A stretch of DNA of 64,000 bases from Cellulomonas sp. (GCF_017744555.1 NZ_JAGIBD010000012.1:62001-126000); one strand, 5' to 3'. Shown: positions 1 to 8,801, numbered from the stretch's first letter. The notes: generated by a model from the sequence alone, not told the origin. Translations and numbers: made by a program.

Positions 1-323
1 TTGCCGCCCGAGTACTGGGTAGGCCGCACCCGGAGCCGCTCGACCTCGGCGAGGTGCGCCAGGACCGTGCCGATCTCGCCGCCGAACGGCCCGCACACCA
101 CGACCTCGGCGCCGAGCGAGACCGCCATCCGGCCGACCCACAGGCCCTGGCCGCCCGCGTGCACGTGCACCTCGGGGTGCGAGTCCTCGCTGCTCGGCGC
201 CTCGATCGTGACGGTCAGCCAGGGCGTCGCGGCGAGGACGCACACGCGCGGGGAGCGGCCCTCGTCGGGCGTGCCCGGTGTCGTGGCCGGGGCGGTGTCG
301 GGCGTCGTCGGCGCGGCCGGCAT
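1..323 (-). CDS. PfkB-family sugar kinase, N-terminal part (runs off window)
   Basis: The visible 107 residues are the N-terminus of a ribokinase/PfkB-type kinase, which phosphorylates sugars such as fructose 1-phosphate or tagatose 6-phosphate in the cytoplasm. The seen segment has the substrate-side glycine motif HAGGQGLWVGRMA and a CGPFGGEIG stretch typical of the family's first Rossmann-like strands. The start at the ATG on 321-323 follows a Ser/Thr/Pro-rich 25-residue tail. The catalytic GAGD motif lies outside the window, so the substrate cannot be assigned. It is separated from the ABC operon by a strong hairpin, so it is probably transcribed independently. Confidence 0.72.
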   Translation of the reverse strand, partial: MPAAPTTPDTAPATTPGTPDEGRSPRVCVLAATPWLTVTIEAPSSEDSHPEVHVHAGGQGLWVGRMAVSLGAEVVVCGPFGGEIGTVLAHLAEVERLRVRPTQYSGG

Positions 324-373
324 GCGTCGAGTGTGAGGCCCGGCGAGGCCCGCCGCGCGGCGGACGGACGAGC

Positions 374-415
374 GACGGCCGCGGGCGCCCGATCAGGGAG
401 GCGCCCGCGGCCGTC
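374..415 (-). terminator. Strong hairpin terminator after the peptide ABC operon
   Basis: A perfect 16-bp inverted repeat (374-389 with 400-415) has a 10-nt loop and starts 10 nt past the stop of the ATPase gene. There is no U-tract, which is common for actinobacterial terminators. Confidence 0.75.
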
Positions 416-424
416 AGTCCGGGG

Positions 425-2140
425 TCAGCTGCTGCGCAGCTGGTTCCACGCCTCCCGGCGGGCGGCCTGCTCCACCGGGTCGGGGACGGGCAGCGACGCG
501 AGCAGCCGCTGCGTGTACGGGTGCTGCGGTGCGCCGAGCACCTGGTCGCCCGTGCCCTCCTCGACGAGCACGCCGCGATGCAGCACCGCGATGCGGTCGG
601 CGAGCAGGTCGACGACCGCGAGGTCGTGGCTGATGAACAGGCACGCGAAGCCGAGCTCGGCCTGCAGCCGCGCGAACAGGTCGAGCACGCGCGCCTGCAC
701 CGACACGTCCAGGGCCGACGTCGGCTCGTCGGCGATGAGCAGCTCCGGGTCGAGCGCGAGCGCCCGGGCGAGCGACGCGCGCTGGCGCTGACCGCCGGAC
801 AGCTCGTGCGGGAACCGGTCGCCGTACGCGGCGGGCAGCTGGACGGCCTCCATGAGCTCGTCGACGCGGGCTCGGGCGTCGTGCGGGTCGGCCGCGACGC
901 CGTGGACGACGAGCGGCTCGGCGACGCACTGCGCGATCGTGAGCAGCGGGTTGAAGCTCGTCGCCGGGTCCTGGAACACGAACCCGATGCGCTTGCGCAC
1001 CGGCCGGAACGTCCGCTCCTTGACGCCGCGCATCTCGACGCCGAGCACCTGCAGCGATCCGTCGGTGATCGGCGTGAGACCGGCGATGGCCCGGCCGATC
1101 GTCGTCTTGCCGCTGCCCGACTCCCCGACCAGGCCGAGGACCTCGCCGGGCCGGATCACGAGGTCGACGCCGTCGACCGCCGTGAACCCGGGCTGCCGGA
1201 GGCGACCGGGGTACACGATCCGCAGGTCCTTCGCCTCGACCACCGGGGTGGCCGTCGGGTCGACCGCGGGCGTCGCGAACGCGGCGCTCGTGCCGTCCAC
1301 GTCGAGCGGCTCGTGCGTGCGCAGCCGGGTGCCGCCGACGCGCGGGACCGCGTCGAGCAGCGCGCGCGTGTACGGGTGCTCCGGGGACTCGAAGAGCGTG
1401 CGGACGTCCGCCTGCTCGACGATCTCGCCGTCGTACATGACGGCCACCCGGTCGGCCAGGTCGGCCACGACGCCCATGTTGTGGGTGATGATCACGACCG
1501 ACGAGCCGAACTCCTGCGGCAGGCGCCGCAGCAGCTCGAGGATCTCGGCCTGGACCGTGACGTCGAGGGCCGTGGTCGGCTCGTCCGCGATGATCAGGCC
1601 GGGGTTGAGCGAGACCGCCTGCGCGATGACGATGCGCTGCTTCTGCCCTCCCGAGAACTGGTGCGGGTAGTAGTCGACGCGGTGCTCGGCGTCGGGGATC
1701 CCGACCCGGCGCAGCACGTCGACCGCCTTCGCCTTGGCCTCGGCGCGCGACATCCGCGTGTGCGACCGCAGGCCCTCGATGATCTGCCAGCCCACCGGGA
1801 ACACCGGGTTGAGCACGCTCGACGGCTCCTGGAACACCATCGCGGCGTCCCGCCCGCGCACGTCGCGCAGGGCCGAGCCCTTGAGCTTCGTGACGTCGAG
1901 CTGCTCCGAGCCGTCCCGGTGCGAGAGCAGCACGGCGCCCTCGGTCGTCGCGGTCGACGGGAGCAGGCCGAGGATCGTGCGGGCCGTGACCGTCTTGCCG
2001 GAGCCCGACTCGCCGACGATCGCGAGGACCTCGCCCGGCGCGACGGTGAGGCTGACGCCCGAGACGGCGGCGACGGAGCCCCGGTCGGTCGCGAACGTGA
2101 TCTTCAGGTCGCGGATGTCCACGACGGGGGTGGTGCTCAT
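425..2140 (-). CDS. Oligopeptide/dipeptide ABC transporter, fused double ATPase (DppD-DppF type)
   Basis: Cytoplasmic energising subunit of a peptide importer, about 571 residues. It carries two complete nucleotide-binding domains in one chain. The first has Walker A GESGSGKT (about residues 43-50) and signature FSGGQKQR. The second has another GESGSGKTT and signature LSGGQRQR, each followed by ADEPT Walker B segments. In many bacteria these are separate DppD and DppF proteins. The start is the ATG at 2138-2140, which overlaps the stop of the upstream permease gene by 4 nt (ATGA); the longer ORF upstream is read-through in the permease's shadow frame. It is last in a four-gene operon with permeases and a binding lipoprotein. 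Confidence 0.93.
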   Translation of the reverse strand: MSTTPVVDIRDLKITFATDRGSVAAVSGVSLTVAPGEVLAIVGESGSGKTVTARTILGLLPSTATTEGAVLLSHRDGSEQLDVTKLKGSALRDVRGRDAAMVFQEPSSVLNPVFPVGWQIIEGLRSHTRMSRAEAKAKAVDVLRRVGIPDAEHRVDYYPHQFSGGQKQRIVIAQAVSLNPGLIIADEPTTALDVTVQAEILELLRRLPQEFGSSVVIITHNMGVVADLADRVAVMYDGEIVEQADVRTLFESPEHPYTRALLDAVPRVGGTRLRTHEPLDVDGTSAAFATPAVDPTATPVVEAKDLRIVYPGRLRQPGFTAVDGVDLVIRPGEVLGLVGESGSGKTTIGRAIAGLTPITDGSLQVLGVEMRGVKERTFRPVRKRIGFVFQDPATSFNPLLTIAQCVAEPLVVHGVAADPHDARARVDELMEAVQLPAAYGDRFPHELSGGQRQRASLARALALDPELLIADEPTSALDVSVQARVLDLFARLQAELGFACLFISHDLAVVDLLADRIAVLHRGVLVEEGTGDQVLGAPQHPYTQRLLASLPVPDPVEQAARREAWNQLRSS

Positions 2141-3225
2141 CGGTCTGCTCCGTCCTCGGCCGTGGGGCCGGCGAGGGGGGTGTCGGACGGGCCCTCGAAG
2201 GCGCCGAGTCCCTCGAAGCCCTCGGGGCCGGCGGCGAGCACGCCACCCGGGACGACGGACGCGGTGCCGACCTCGCCCGCGAGCTGCGCGGCGGCCCGGC
2301 GGGTGCGCAGGCGCGGGTCGGCGAGGTCGTTGAGCGACTCGCCGACGAGCGTCACGCCGAGCACGGTCAGCACGATCGCGGTGCCCGGGAAGATCGACGT
2401 CCACCAGATGCCGCTCGTGACGTCGGACAGGGCCTTGAACAGGTCGTAGCCCCACTCGGCGGCGGACGTCGGCTCGATGCCGAAGCCCAGGAAGCCGAGG
2501 CCGGCGAGCGTGAGCACGGCCTCCGAGCAGTTGAGCGTCATGATCAGCGGCAGCGTGCGGGTCGAGTTGCGCAGCACGTGGCGGGTCATGATCCGGGTGT
2601 GGCTCGCGCCGATGACGCGCGCCGACTCGACGAACGCCTCGGCCTTGATCCGGACGACCTCCGCGCGGACCACCCGGAAGTACTGCGGGATGAACACGAC
2701 GGTGATCGAGATGGCCGCCGCGAGGATGCCGCCCCACATCGACGACTGGCCGCCGCTGATGACGATGGCGACGACGATCGCGAGCAGCAGGGACGGGAAT
2801 GCGTAGATCGCGTCGGCGACCACGACGAGCGTGCGGTCGAGCCAGCCGCCGAAGTACGCCGACACGAGGCCGAGCAGGATGCCGACGATGCTCGACAGCA
2901 CCACGGCGACGAGCATGACGAGCAGCGCGGTGCGAGCGCCCCAGATGACGCGGGACAGCACGTCGTACCCGCCGACGGTGGTGCCCCACAGGTGCGCGGC
3001 GGACGGGGGCTGCTGCGAGCCGAACGGGACGCCGTCGGCGCGCAGCTGCGCGTAGCCGTAGGGCGCGAGCAGCGGGGCGAAGATCGCCGTGAGGACGAAC
3101 AGCGCGGTGAGCACGAGACCGGCGATGAGCATGCCGCGCTGCAGGCCGACGCTCGTGCGGAGCTGGTGGACGACGGGCAGGCGCTTGTAGAGCGGCTCCC
3201 GCACGGGGGCTGTGGTGGTGGTCAT
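2137..3225 (-). CDS. Peptide ABC transporter permease, DppC-like
   Basis: Inner-membrane permease of about 362 residues. It starts MTTTTAPVREPLYKRLP, then has a first transmembrane helix, a periplasmic-side loop, and the binding-protein-dependent transport domain with the EAA-like loop ESARVIGASHTRIMTRHVLRN that contacts the ATPase. The sequence APLLAPYGY after helix 1 is typical of the OppC/DppC N-terminal domain. The ATG on 3223-3225 shares one base with the stop of the preceding permease (TGATG), and its own stop overlaps the ATPase start by 4 nt, so all three are translationally coupled. Cargo is inferred to be peptides, though nickel or glycan-type substrates are also known for this family. 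Confidence 0.92.
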   Translation of the reverse strand: MTTTTAPVREPLYKRLPVVHQLRTSVGLQRGMLIAGLVLTALFVLTAIFAPLLAPYGYAQLRADGVPFGSQQPPSAAHLWGTTVGGYDVLSRVIWGARTALLVMLVAVVLSSIVGILLGLVSAYFGGWLDRTLVVVADAIYAFPSLLLAIVVAIVISGGQSSMWGGILAAAISITVVFIPQYFRVVRAEVVRIKAEAFVESARVIGASHTRIMTRHVLRNSTRTLPLIMTLNCSEAVLTLAGLGFLGFGIEPTSAAEWGYDLFKALSDVTSGIWWTSIFPGTAIVLTVLGVTLVGESLNDLADPRLRTRRAAAQLAGEVGTASVVPGGVLAAGPEGFEGLGAFEGPSDTPLAGPTAEDGADR

Positions 3226-4331
3226 CAGTACCGGATCCTCGGGTCGACGAGCGCCGCGATCACGTCGACGACGAAGTTGGTCAGGGCCACGACCACGGCC
3301 AGCAGGGCGACGAGGCCCTGCACGGCGACGAAGTCGCGGGCCAGCAGGTACTGCACCAGCTGGAAGCCCAGGCCCTTCCACTCGAACGTGGTCTCGGTCA
3401 GCACCGCGCCGCCCAGCAGGAGCGCGATCTGCAGACCGATGACGGTGATGATCGGCACGAGGGCGGGCCGCCACGCGTGCTTCTTCAGCAGGCGCCGCTC
3501 CGAGACGCCGCGCGAGCGCGCCGCCTCGACGTAGCCGGACGACAGCGTGCCGATGACGTTGGTGCGCACGAGCCGCAGGAACACGCCGGCGGTGAGCAGG
3601 CCGAGCGTGACGGCAGGCAGGATCGCGTGCCGCAGCACGTCGAGGACGACCTCGCTGTCGCCCGTGCTGAGCGCGTCGATCAGGTAGATGCCGGTCTTGG
3701 AGCTGTGCAGCTGCATCTGGATCTCGGTGCCGGTCGACGCCCGCCCGGACACGGGGAGCGCGTTGAGCCACACGGAGAACGTGAGCTTGAGCAGCATGCC
3801 CGCGAAGAACACCGGCGTCGCGTAGGCGAGGATCGCGCCGACCCGCAGGCCCGCGTCGGGCACCTTGTCCCGGCGGGCGGCGGCGATGCGGCCCAGCGGG
3901 ACGCCCACGGCGAACGCGACGATCAGCGCGTAGAACGTGAGCTCGAGCGTCGCGGCGCCGTACGTGAGGATCACGTCGGTCACGAGGCGGTGGTCCGAGA
4001 TCGTGGTCCCGAAGTCGCCGCGGACGATGCCGCCGAGGTAGTCGAGGTACTGCGTGAGCAGCGGCCGGTCGTAGCCGGCCTCGTGGATCCGCTCCTGGAG
4101 CTGCTGGGGCGTCAGCCGGCCGCCGAGCGCGGCGGTGATCGGGTCGCCCGTGGTCCGCATCAGGATGAAGACGGTCGTCACGAGGATGAAGATCGTGGGG
4201 AAGATCAGCAGGAAGCGGACCAGCAGGTAGCGGCCGAGCCCCCCGCCGGTGCGTCGTCGGGGCTTGCCCGGGGCGTCGGGTGTCTCGACGGGTACGGCGT
4301 CCGTCGGCGCGCCCGTGGTGATGGAGGTCAT
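3225..4331 (-). CDS. Peptide ABC transporter permease, DppB-like
   Basis: About 368 residues. A basic N-terminal tail is followed by a helix in RYLLVRFLLIFPTIFILVTT, which is typical of OppB/DppB proteins, then a large extracytoplasmic domain and the permease core with EAARSRGVSERRLLKKH as the ATPase-coupling loop. The extra residues in the ORF track (MVPTSHLRSTGRIP) are not used here, because the ATG at 4329-4331 is preceded by AGGA at a 5-nt spacing. It lies 123 nt downstream of the binding-protein gene across a GC-rich hairpin, and is coupled to the second permease by a TGATG overlap. Confidence 0.92.
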   Translation of the reverse strand: MTSITTGAPTDAVPVETPDAPGKPRRRTGGGLGRYLLVRFLLIFPTIFILVTTVFILMRTTGDPITAALGGRLTPQQLQERIHEAGYDRPLLTQYLDYLGGIVRGDFGTTISDHRLVTDVILTYGAATLELTFYALIVAFAVGVPLGRIAAARRDKVPDAGLRVGAILAYATPVFFAGMLLKLTFSVWLNALPVSGRASTGTEIQMQLHSSKTGIYLIDALSTGDSEVVLDVLRHAILPAVTLGLLTAGVFLRLVRTNVIGTLSSGYVEAARSRGVSERRLLKKHAWRPALVPIITVIGLQIALLLGGAVLTETTFEWKGLGFQLVQYLLARDFVAVQGLVALLAVVVALTNFVVDVIAALVDPRIRY

Positions 4332-4381
4332 GGGAATCCTGCCTGTGCTGCGAAGGTGCGAGGTGGGCACCATGCCGGTCA

Positions 4382-4428
4382 GGCCGGCCGGCCCGCCCCG
4401 CGTGGTGTGCAGGACGGGCCGACCGGCC
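4382..4428 (-). promoter_or_regulatory. Intercistronic hairpin between binding protein and permease genes
   Basis: A 14-bp inverted repeat with one mismatch (4382-4395 with 4415-4428) lies inside the ABC operon, just after the binding-protein gene. Such hairpins can partly terminate transcription or protect the upstream mRNA, giving more binding protein than permease. That role is inferred from position. Confidence 0.5.
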
Positions 4429-4454
4429 CGGTGGTACTAGCTCGTGCTCAGCCC

Positions 4455-6110
4455 TCAGCCCTTGGAGAGAGCGCCGTAGCGGAACTTGAAGGACGCGTCG
4501 AGCGTGTCCTCCGCGCCGTTGACGTCCTTGCCGACGACGGCGACCTGCGCACCCTGCAGGTACGGGACCGTCGACAGGTCCTTCGCGACGGCGTCCTGGA
4601 TCTGGCCGATGAGCGCGGTGCGCGCGGCCGGGTCCGGCGTCGTGGCCTGCTGCAGGATCATGTCGTTGACGGTCGGGTTGTCGTAGTGGTTGGCGAGGAA
4701 GTTCTCCTTGAGGAAGAACGGCGTCAGGTAGTTGTCGGCGTCGGAGTAGTCCGGGAACCAGCCGAGCTGGTAGGCCGGGTAGACGTCGGAGACGCGGTCC
4801 TTGGAGTACTGCACCCACTCGGTGGTCTGCAGGTCGACCGTGAACAGGCCGTCCTTCTCGAGCTGGTCCTTGATGAGGCCGTACTCGTCACCCGACGACG
4901 GGCCGTAGTGGTCGTTCGAGTACTGCAGGCTCAGCTTGACCGGGACGGAGACGCCGGCGGCCTCGAGGGTCGACTTCGCCTTGTCGGCGTCGGGCCCGCC
5001 GTTGCCGTCGCCGTACAGACCCTTGAGCGCCTCGTTGGCGCCGGTCAGACCCTCCGCGACGAACGAGTACAGCGGCGTGTAGGTGCCCTTGTAGACCTGG
5101 TCCGACAGCTCCTGGCGGTCGATCAGGTCGGCGACGGCCTGCCGCACCGCGAGGGCCTTGGCCGGGTCGGCCTCCGCCGTCTTGGCGCCGTACGGCTGCG
5201 TGTCGAAGTTGAAGACGATGTAGCGGATCTCGCCGCCGGGGCCGTCGACGACCTTGACCTTGTCGTCGCCGCGCAGGTCCTCGATGTCGGTGGCCGCGAG
5301 GCTGCGGTAGGCGACGTCGATGTTGCCCTGCTGCACCTCGAGCTTGAGGTTGGAGGAGTCGGCGTAGTACTTGACGTTGACCTCGTCGGTCTTCGCCTTG
5401 CCGAGCAGGCCCTGGTAGTCCGGGTTCGCCTTGTACGAGATCAGGTTGTTGAAGTCGTACGCGGTGATGACGTACTGGCCGGCGAAGGCGTTGGCCTTGA
5501 CGATGTCCTGGTCCGGGGTGAGCTCGTCGGGGGAGAAGACCTCCTCGTCGACGATCGCGCCGGGGAAGCTCGACAGGATCTGCGGGAAGACCTGGTCGTT
5601 GCCGGCCTTGAGGTGGAACACGACGGTCGTGTCGTCCACGGCGTCCGTCGAGTCGAGGTTGTAGAGAAGCGACGAGGGGCCGTCGGGCGCGGCGATCTTG
5701 AGCTGGCGGTCGAACGTGAACTTCACGTCGGACGCCGTCAGCTCGTGGCCGTTGGCGAACTTCAGGCCGGGCTTGAGCTTGACGGTGTACTCCGTCGGGC
5801 TCGTGAACTCGGCGGACTCGGCGGCGTCGGGCTCGACGTCCGACGTGCCGTACGGGGAGTTCATGAGGAACGCGAAGACCTGCGTCTGGACGCCGAGCGA
5901 GCCGTTGTCGTACGAGCCAGCCGGGTCGAGCGTGACGACCTTGTCCGTGGTGCCGATGGTCAGCGCACCACCGCTGCCGCCGTTGTCGGCGCTGTCGGTG
6001 CTGCCGCCGTCGTTGCCGTTGCCGCTGCAGGCGGCGAGGACGAGGGCCGTGGCGGCGATGCCCGCGGTCGCCGCGAGCGCGCGGCGCCGGTTCTTCGCAA
6101 CGGAAGACAT
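4455..6110 (-). CDS. Peptide ABC transporter substrate-binding lipoprotein (family 5)
   Basis: Secreted lipoprotein of 551 residues that captures the substrate outside the membrane and delivers it to the permeases. The signal peptide ends in the lipobox LAAC with the lipidated cysteine at about residue 28, followed by a Ser/Gly/Asp-rich linker. The mature part shows the SBP family 5 pattern, including LTIGTTDKVVTLDPAGSYDN near the start, YTVKLKPGLKFANGHELTASDV, and an AYQLGWFPDYSDADNY segment. It is first in the operon and has a long AT-richer upstream region with a short perfect inverted repeat. Family 5 proteins mostly bind peptides but some bind nickel, heme or sugars, so the ligand is not settled. 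Confidence 0.93.
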   Translation of the reverse strand: MSSVAKNRRRALAATAGIAATALVLAACSGNGNDGGSTDSADNGGSGGALTIGTTDKVVTLDPAGSYDNGSLGVQTQVFAFLMNSPYGTSDVEPDAAESAEFTSPTEYTVKLKPGLKFANGHELTASDVKFTFDRQLKIAAPDGPSSLLYNLDSTDAVDDTTVVFHLKAGNDQVFPQILSSFPGAIVDEEVFSPDELTPDQDIVKANAFAGQYVITAYDFNNLISYKANPDYQGLLGKAKTDEVNVKYYADSSNLKLEVQQGNIDVAYRSLAATDIEDLRGDDKVKVVDGPGGEIRYIVFNFDTQPYGAKTAEADPAKALAVRQAVADLIDRQELSDQVYKGTYTPLYSFVAEGLTGANEALKGLYGDGNGGPDADKAKSTLEAAGVSVPVKLSLQYSNDHYGPSSGDEYGLIKDQLEKDGLFTVDLQTTEWVQYSKDRVSDVYPAYQLGWFPDYSDADNYLTPFFLKENFLANHYDNPTVNDMILQQATTPDPAARTALIGQIQDAVAKDLSTVPYLQGAQVAVVGKDVNGAEDTLDASFKFRYGALSKG

Positions 6111-6210
6111 CCGCTACCTCTTTCGTCTGGAGCCGGGACCTGTGACCCAGGCCACTCCGGCTGGTGCGTGATGGAGGGATGTCTAACACACACAAGTCAC
6201 GCAGGAAACG

Positions 6211-6227
6211 CTTGTCTTACCGACAAG
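6211..6227 (-). promoter_or_regulatory. Candidate operator upstream of the peptide ABC operon
   Basis: CTTGTC-TTACC-GACAAG is a perfect 6-bp inverted repeat about 100 nt upstream of the binding-protein start. It sits in a locally AT-rich stretch that could hold the promoter. No regulator gene is adjacent. Confidence 0.4.
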
Positions 6228-6280
6228 TAACATCCAGATACCGAGATGGTCACGGGACGGCCACGGCCCCGCGGTGACGC

Positions 6281-7495
6281 TCATCCCGCGACGAGCGGGG
6301 CGCCCTCCTCGTCCAGCGCGACCGCGTCGGACCCGCGGACGCCGAGGGCCCGCGCGACGAGCGGACCCGTCAGCCCGTACAGGACCGCGGTGGTCAGGAC
6401 GATCCCGAAGACCACCGGGACGAGCTGCGGGAACGGCGTGCCGGCCTGGTCGAAGCGGATGGTGAACACCGAGGCGGTCGACGCGGCGACGACGCCGCGC
6501 GGCGCCATCCACGCCACCATCGCCCGTTCCCGACCCGTCAGGACGCTGCGGGCCGTCGAGAGCCACGCGGCGACCGGCCGCACGACGAGGGCCAGCAGCG
6601 CGACGACGACGAGCGTCACGGGCAGGTAGTGCAGCAGGGCGTCGAGGTCCACCAGCGCGGCCAGGACGATGAACAACGACCCCACGATCAGCAGACCCAC
6701 GTGGCTGCCGAACTCGTGCAGCGCCCCGACCGGCACGAACCGCTGGTTCGCGAGCGCGACACCCATCGCGGTCGTCGCGAAGAGCCCGGCCTCGTCGCGC
6801 ACCGCCTCCGCGCCGGCGAAGGCCGCGAGCGCGACCGCGACCGCGAGCGCGACCTGGACGGGCGCCGGCACCCACCCCGAGCGGACGACGACGACGTACA
6901 GCGCCGCCCCGAGCAGCCCCGAGACGATCCCGGCGAGGCTGGTGAGGCCGAGCCGCGGCGGGTCCCCGTGCAGTGCGACGTGCACCGCGCCGAGCGCCAC
7001 GGTCGCGCCGATCGGGTCGATGAAGATGCCCTCGAACGCGAGCACCGACTCGAGCGGCTGCTTCGGCCGGATGATCGCGAGCAGCGGCCCCACCACGGTC
7101 GGCCCGGAGACGATGACGATCGCGCCGATCACCGCCGCGCGGGCCGGCGTCAGGTCGAGGATCGCCCAGGCGGCGACAGACGCGCCGACGCCCGTGAGGA
7201 CCGCGCCGAGCGTGACGAGCCCGATCACCGGTCGCCGCGCGCCCCCGCCCAGGCGGCCGAGGTCCAGCTTGAGCGACTCCTCGAAGAGCAGGAGCGACAC
7301 CGCCATCGTGACCAGCGGGAAGAGGATGTCGCCGAAGATGGCCTCGGGATGGAGCCAGCCGAGCACGGGTCCCACCAGCAGGCCCAGCAGGAGCAGCACG
7401 ATGATGGACGGCACCCGCGTGACCCGCCCGAGCACCTGCCCGCCGACGCCGAGCAGCACGATCAGGGCGACACCGCCCGTGAACCCGAGCTCCAT
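6281..7495 (-). CDS. Cation/proton antiporter, CPA1 (NhaP/KhaP-like)
   Basis: Integral membrane protein of about 404 residues with roughly 12 hydrophobic segments and no long cytoplasmic regulatory tail. Family marks are the first helix GVALIVLLGVGGQVLGRV, the motif IVSGPTVVGPLL in the fourth to fifth helix region, and FEGIFIDPIGATVALG, which carries the Asp-Pro ion-site motif of CPA1 exchangers. It probably exports Na+ or K+ in exchange for protons. The internal ATG at 7493-7495 is preferred because the 12 extra residues upstream (MPRPGSCGHDVR) are not membrane-like. The neighbours are unrelated, so it looks monocistronic. Confidence 0.88.
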   Translation of the reverse strand: MELGFTGGVALIVLLGVGGQVLGRVTRVPSIIVLLLLGLLVGPVLGWLHPEAIFGDILFPLVTMAVSLLLFEESLKLDLGRLGGGARRPVIGLVTLGAVLTGVGASVAAWAILDLTPARAAVIGAIVIVSGPTVVGPLLAIIRPKQPLESVLAFEGIFIDPIGATVALGAVHVALHGDPPRLGLTSLAGIVSGLLGAALYVVVVRSGWVPAPVQVALAVAVALAAFAGAEAVRDEAGLFATTAMGVALANQRFVPVGALHEFGSHVGLLIVGSLFIVLAALVDLDALLHYLPVTLVVVALLALVVRPVAAWLSTARSVLTGRERAMVAWMAPRGVVAASTASVFTIRFDQAGTPFPQLVPVVFGIVLTTAVLYGLTGPLVARALGVRGSDAVALDEEGAPLVAG

Positions 7496-7570
7496 CCGGA
7501 CATCATGGCCGCAGGACCCGGGGCGAGGCATGCGCGCGTCCTGACGTCGGGCGGTGCTGCTCCACGCACC

Positions 7571-7603
7571 GCGGCCCTGTCCGAGGTCGTCGGGCAGGGC
7601 CGC
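7571..7603 (-). terminator. Hairpin terminator after the small secreted protein gene
   Basis: A perfect 9-bp stem (GCGGCCCTG with CAGGGCCGC) lies 39 nt past the stop of the minus-strand gene at 7642 and ahead of the antiporter start. There is no U-run. Confidence 0.5.
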
Positions 7604-7641
7604 GGCCGTCCGTCACGCCTCGACGGCGGACGTCGTGCTGC

Positions 7642-8163
7642 TCAGTACGTGTGGCAGTAGATCTGGTTGGCCGTCGGGTTGAAGGCCATGAGCAGACCGC
7701 TCGAGAACTCGGTCCGCTTGTTCGACGGGGTGCTCACCCACGTCTCGACGACCTCGTAGTAGATCTGCGTGCCGACCGGGTAGGCCGCCAGGTAGGTGTT
7801 GCCCTTCGGGATCACCGAGTTGCAGCCGACGGTCACGGTCACGGACGTCGCGCTGCTGATGCTGAGGTTCGCGGCGATGCCCGACCGCGTCATGCCGCCG
7901 CCCACCTGGATGGTGCGCGTGGCCGTCTTGCCCGAGGCGATGGAGGCGGTCTGGCCGGGCTGCTGGTAGACGCGCGCGATCTGGTGGTTGAAGTCCACCT
8001 GGTTGTAGTAGCGCGCCTTCACGCGCACGACGGTGTGGTCCCAGTACCCGGTGCCGCTGGGTGCCGTGGCCGCGTTGGCGACGGTGGACGACGCGACCAG
8101 GCCGGTGCACGCGAGCAGGAGGGCGCTGAGCAGCAAGGTGGCGCGTCGGCGTAGGTGGTACAT
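7642..8163 (-). CDS. Small secreted protein of unknown function
   Basis: 173 residues with a clear Sec signal peptide: basic MYHLRRRATLLLS, hydrophobic LLLACTGLVASSTV, and a probable cleavage after ANA. The mature part is about 140 residues, rich in Thr, Ser and aromatic residues and predicted to be beta-rich. It has two cysteines (VGCNS and IYCHTY) that could form one disulfide in the extracytoplasmic space. I do not recognise the family. The 185-nt upstream region holds a 10-bp inverted repeat, and a hairpin follows the gene, so it is likely a single-gene unit. Confidence 0.75.
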   Translation of the reverse strand: MYHLRRRATLLLSALLLACTGLVASSTVANAATAPSGTGYWDHTVVRVKARYYNQVDFNHQIARVYQQPGQTASIASGKTATRTIQVGGGMTRSGIAANLSISSATSVTVTVGCNSVIPKGNTYLAAYPVGTQIYYEVVETWVSTPSNKRTEFSSGLLMAFNPTANQIYCHTY

Positions 8164-8195
8164 GGGGCCTCGTTTCGTGAGCCTTCGTCAGTGCA

Positions 8196-8230
8196 TGACC
8201 GCGACCTGACGGCGACGGGCGTCGCGGTCA
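8196..8230 (-). promoter_or_regulatory. Inverted repeat upstream of the small secreted protein gene
   Basis: Perfect 10-bp arms TGACCGCGAC and GTCGCGGTCA are separated by 15 nt and lie 33-67 nt upstream of the start at 8163. This may be an operator or a 5' UTR hairpin; the sequence alone does not decide. Confidence 0.35.
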
Positions 8231-8348
8231 GCATTCTGGTGTGCAAATGCCATCGAATGTGCAGGATTCGGGCACGAGTTTGTCCAGGCAACCCGTAGCG
8301 ACGACGGGACGGTGACCCGTCGTGCGCTCGCGTGCCAGGCTGGGCGGC

Positions 8349-8747
8349 GTGAACGAGCCGACCACCCCGGGTCTCGCCGAGTCCGCGCCCGCGGCCCGCG
8401 AGCGGGAGATCGCCGAGCTGACGCGGCTCGTGCGGGAGTTCAGCACCGAGCGGGACTGGCAGCAGTTCCACGACCCGAAGTCGGTGATCCTCGCGCTCGT
8501 CGGCGAGGTCGGCGAGCTCGCGGAGCTGTTCCAGTGGGTCCCCGCCGCGACCGCCGTCGAGGCGTTCGCCGCGCCCGAGCGGCGGGCCCGGGCGGCGGAG
8601 GAGATGGCCGACGTGCTCGTCTACCTCGTGTGCCTGGCCGACGTGCTGGGTGTCGACCTCGGGGCCGCCGCGCGGGCGAAGCTCGCCGACTCGCACCGGC
8701 GGTTCGCGGCCGACGAGGTACGGGGGCGCGCGCCCGAGAAGCGCTGA
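8349..8747 (+). CDS. MazG-like nucleotide pyrophosphohydrolase (dCTPase/RS21-C6 type)
   Basis: About 132 residues from the GTG at 8349. All-alpha NTP pyrophosphohydrolase fold that hydrolyses non-canonical or excess dNTPs to the monophosphate. The Mg-binding signature is visible as EVGELAELFQW followed later by EEMADVLVYLVCLADVLGVD (the EExxE and ExxD pattern of the RS21-C6/dCTPP subgroup), and the N-terminal FSTERDWQQFHDPKS is characteristic of that subgroup. The upstream in-frame ATG at 8322 adds MRSRARLGG, which is not conserved-looking, so the GTG is preferred. It appears monocistronic between divergent and convergent neighbours. Confidence 0.87.
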   Translation: MNEPTTPGLAESAPAAREREIAELTRLVREFSTERDWQQFHDPKSVILALVGEVGELAELFQWVPAATAVEAFAAPERRARAAEEMADVLVYLVCLADVLGVDLGAAARAKLADSHRRFAADEVRGRAPEKR

Positions 8748-8801
8748 CGCGAGGCGCGCTGACGGGCGAGCATCCACGGCGGGCGAGGTGCGCCGGTGCC
8801 G

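Noticed and set aside
278-2449. 723-aa plus-strand ORF
   Set aside because: Arg/Val/Asp-rich antisense shadow of the double-ATPase gene; no recognisable domain.
3477-6230. 917-aa plus-strand ORF
   Set aside because: Compositionally extreme (V/R/G/D runs) antisense of permease and binding-protein genes, both of which have clear family matches.
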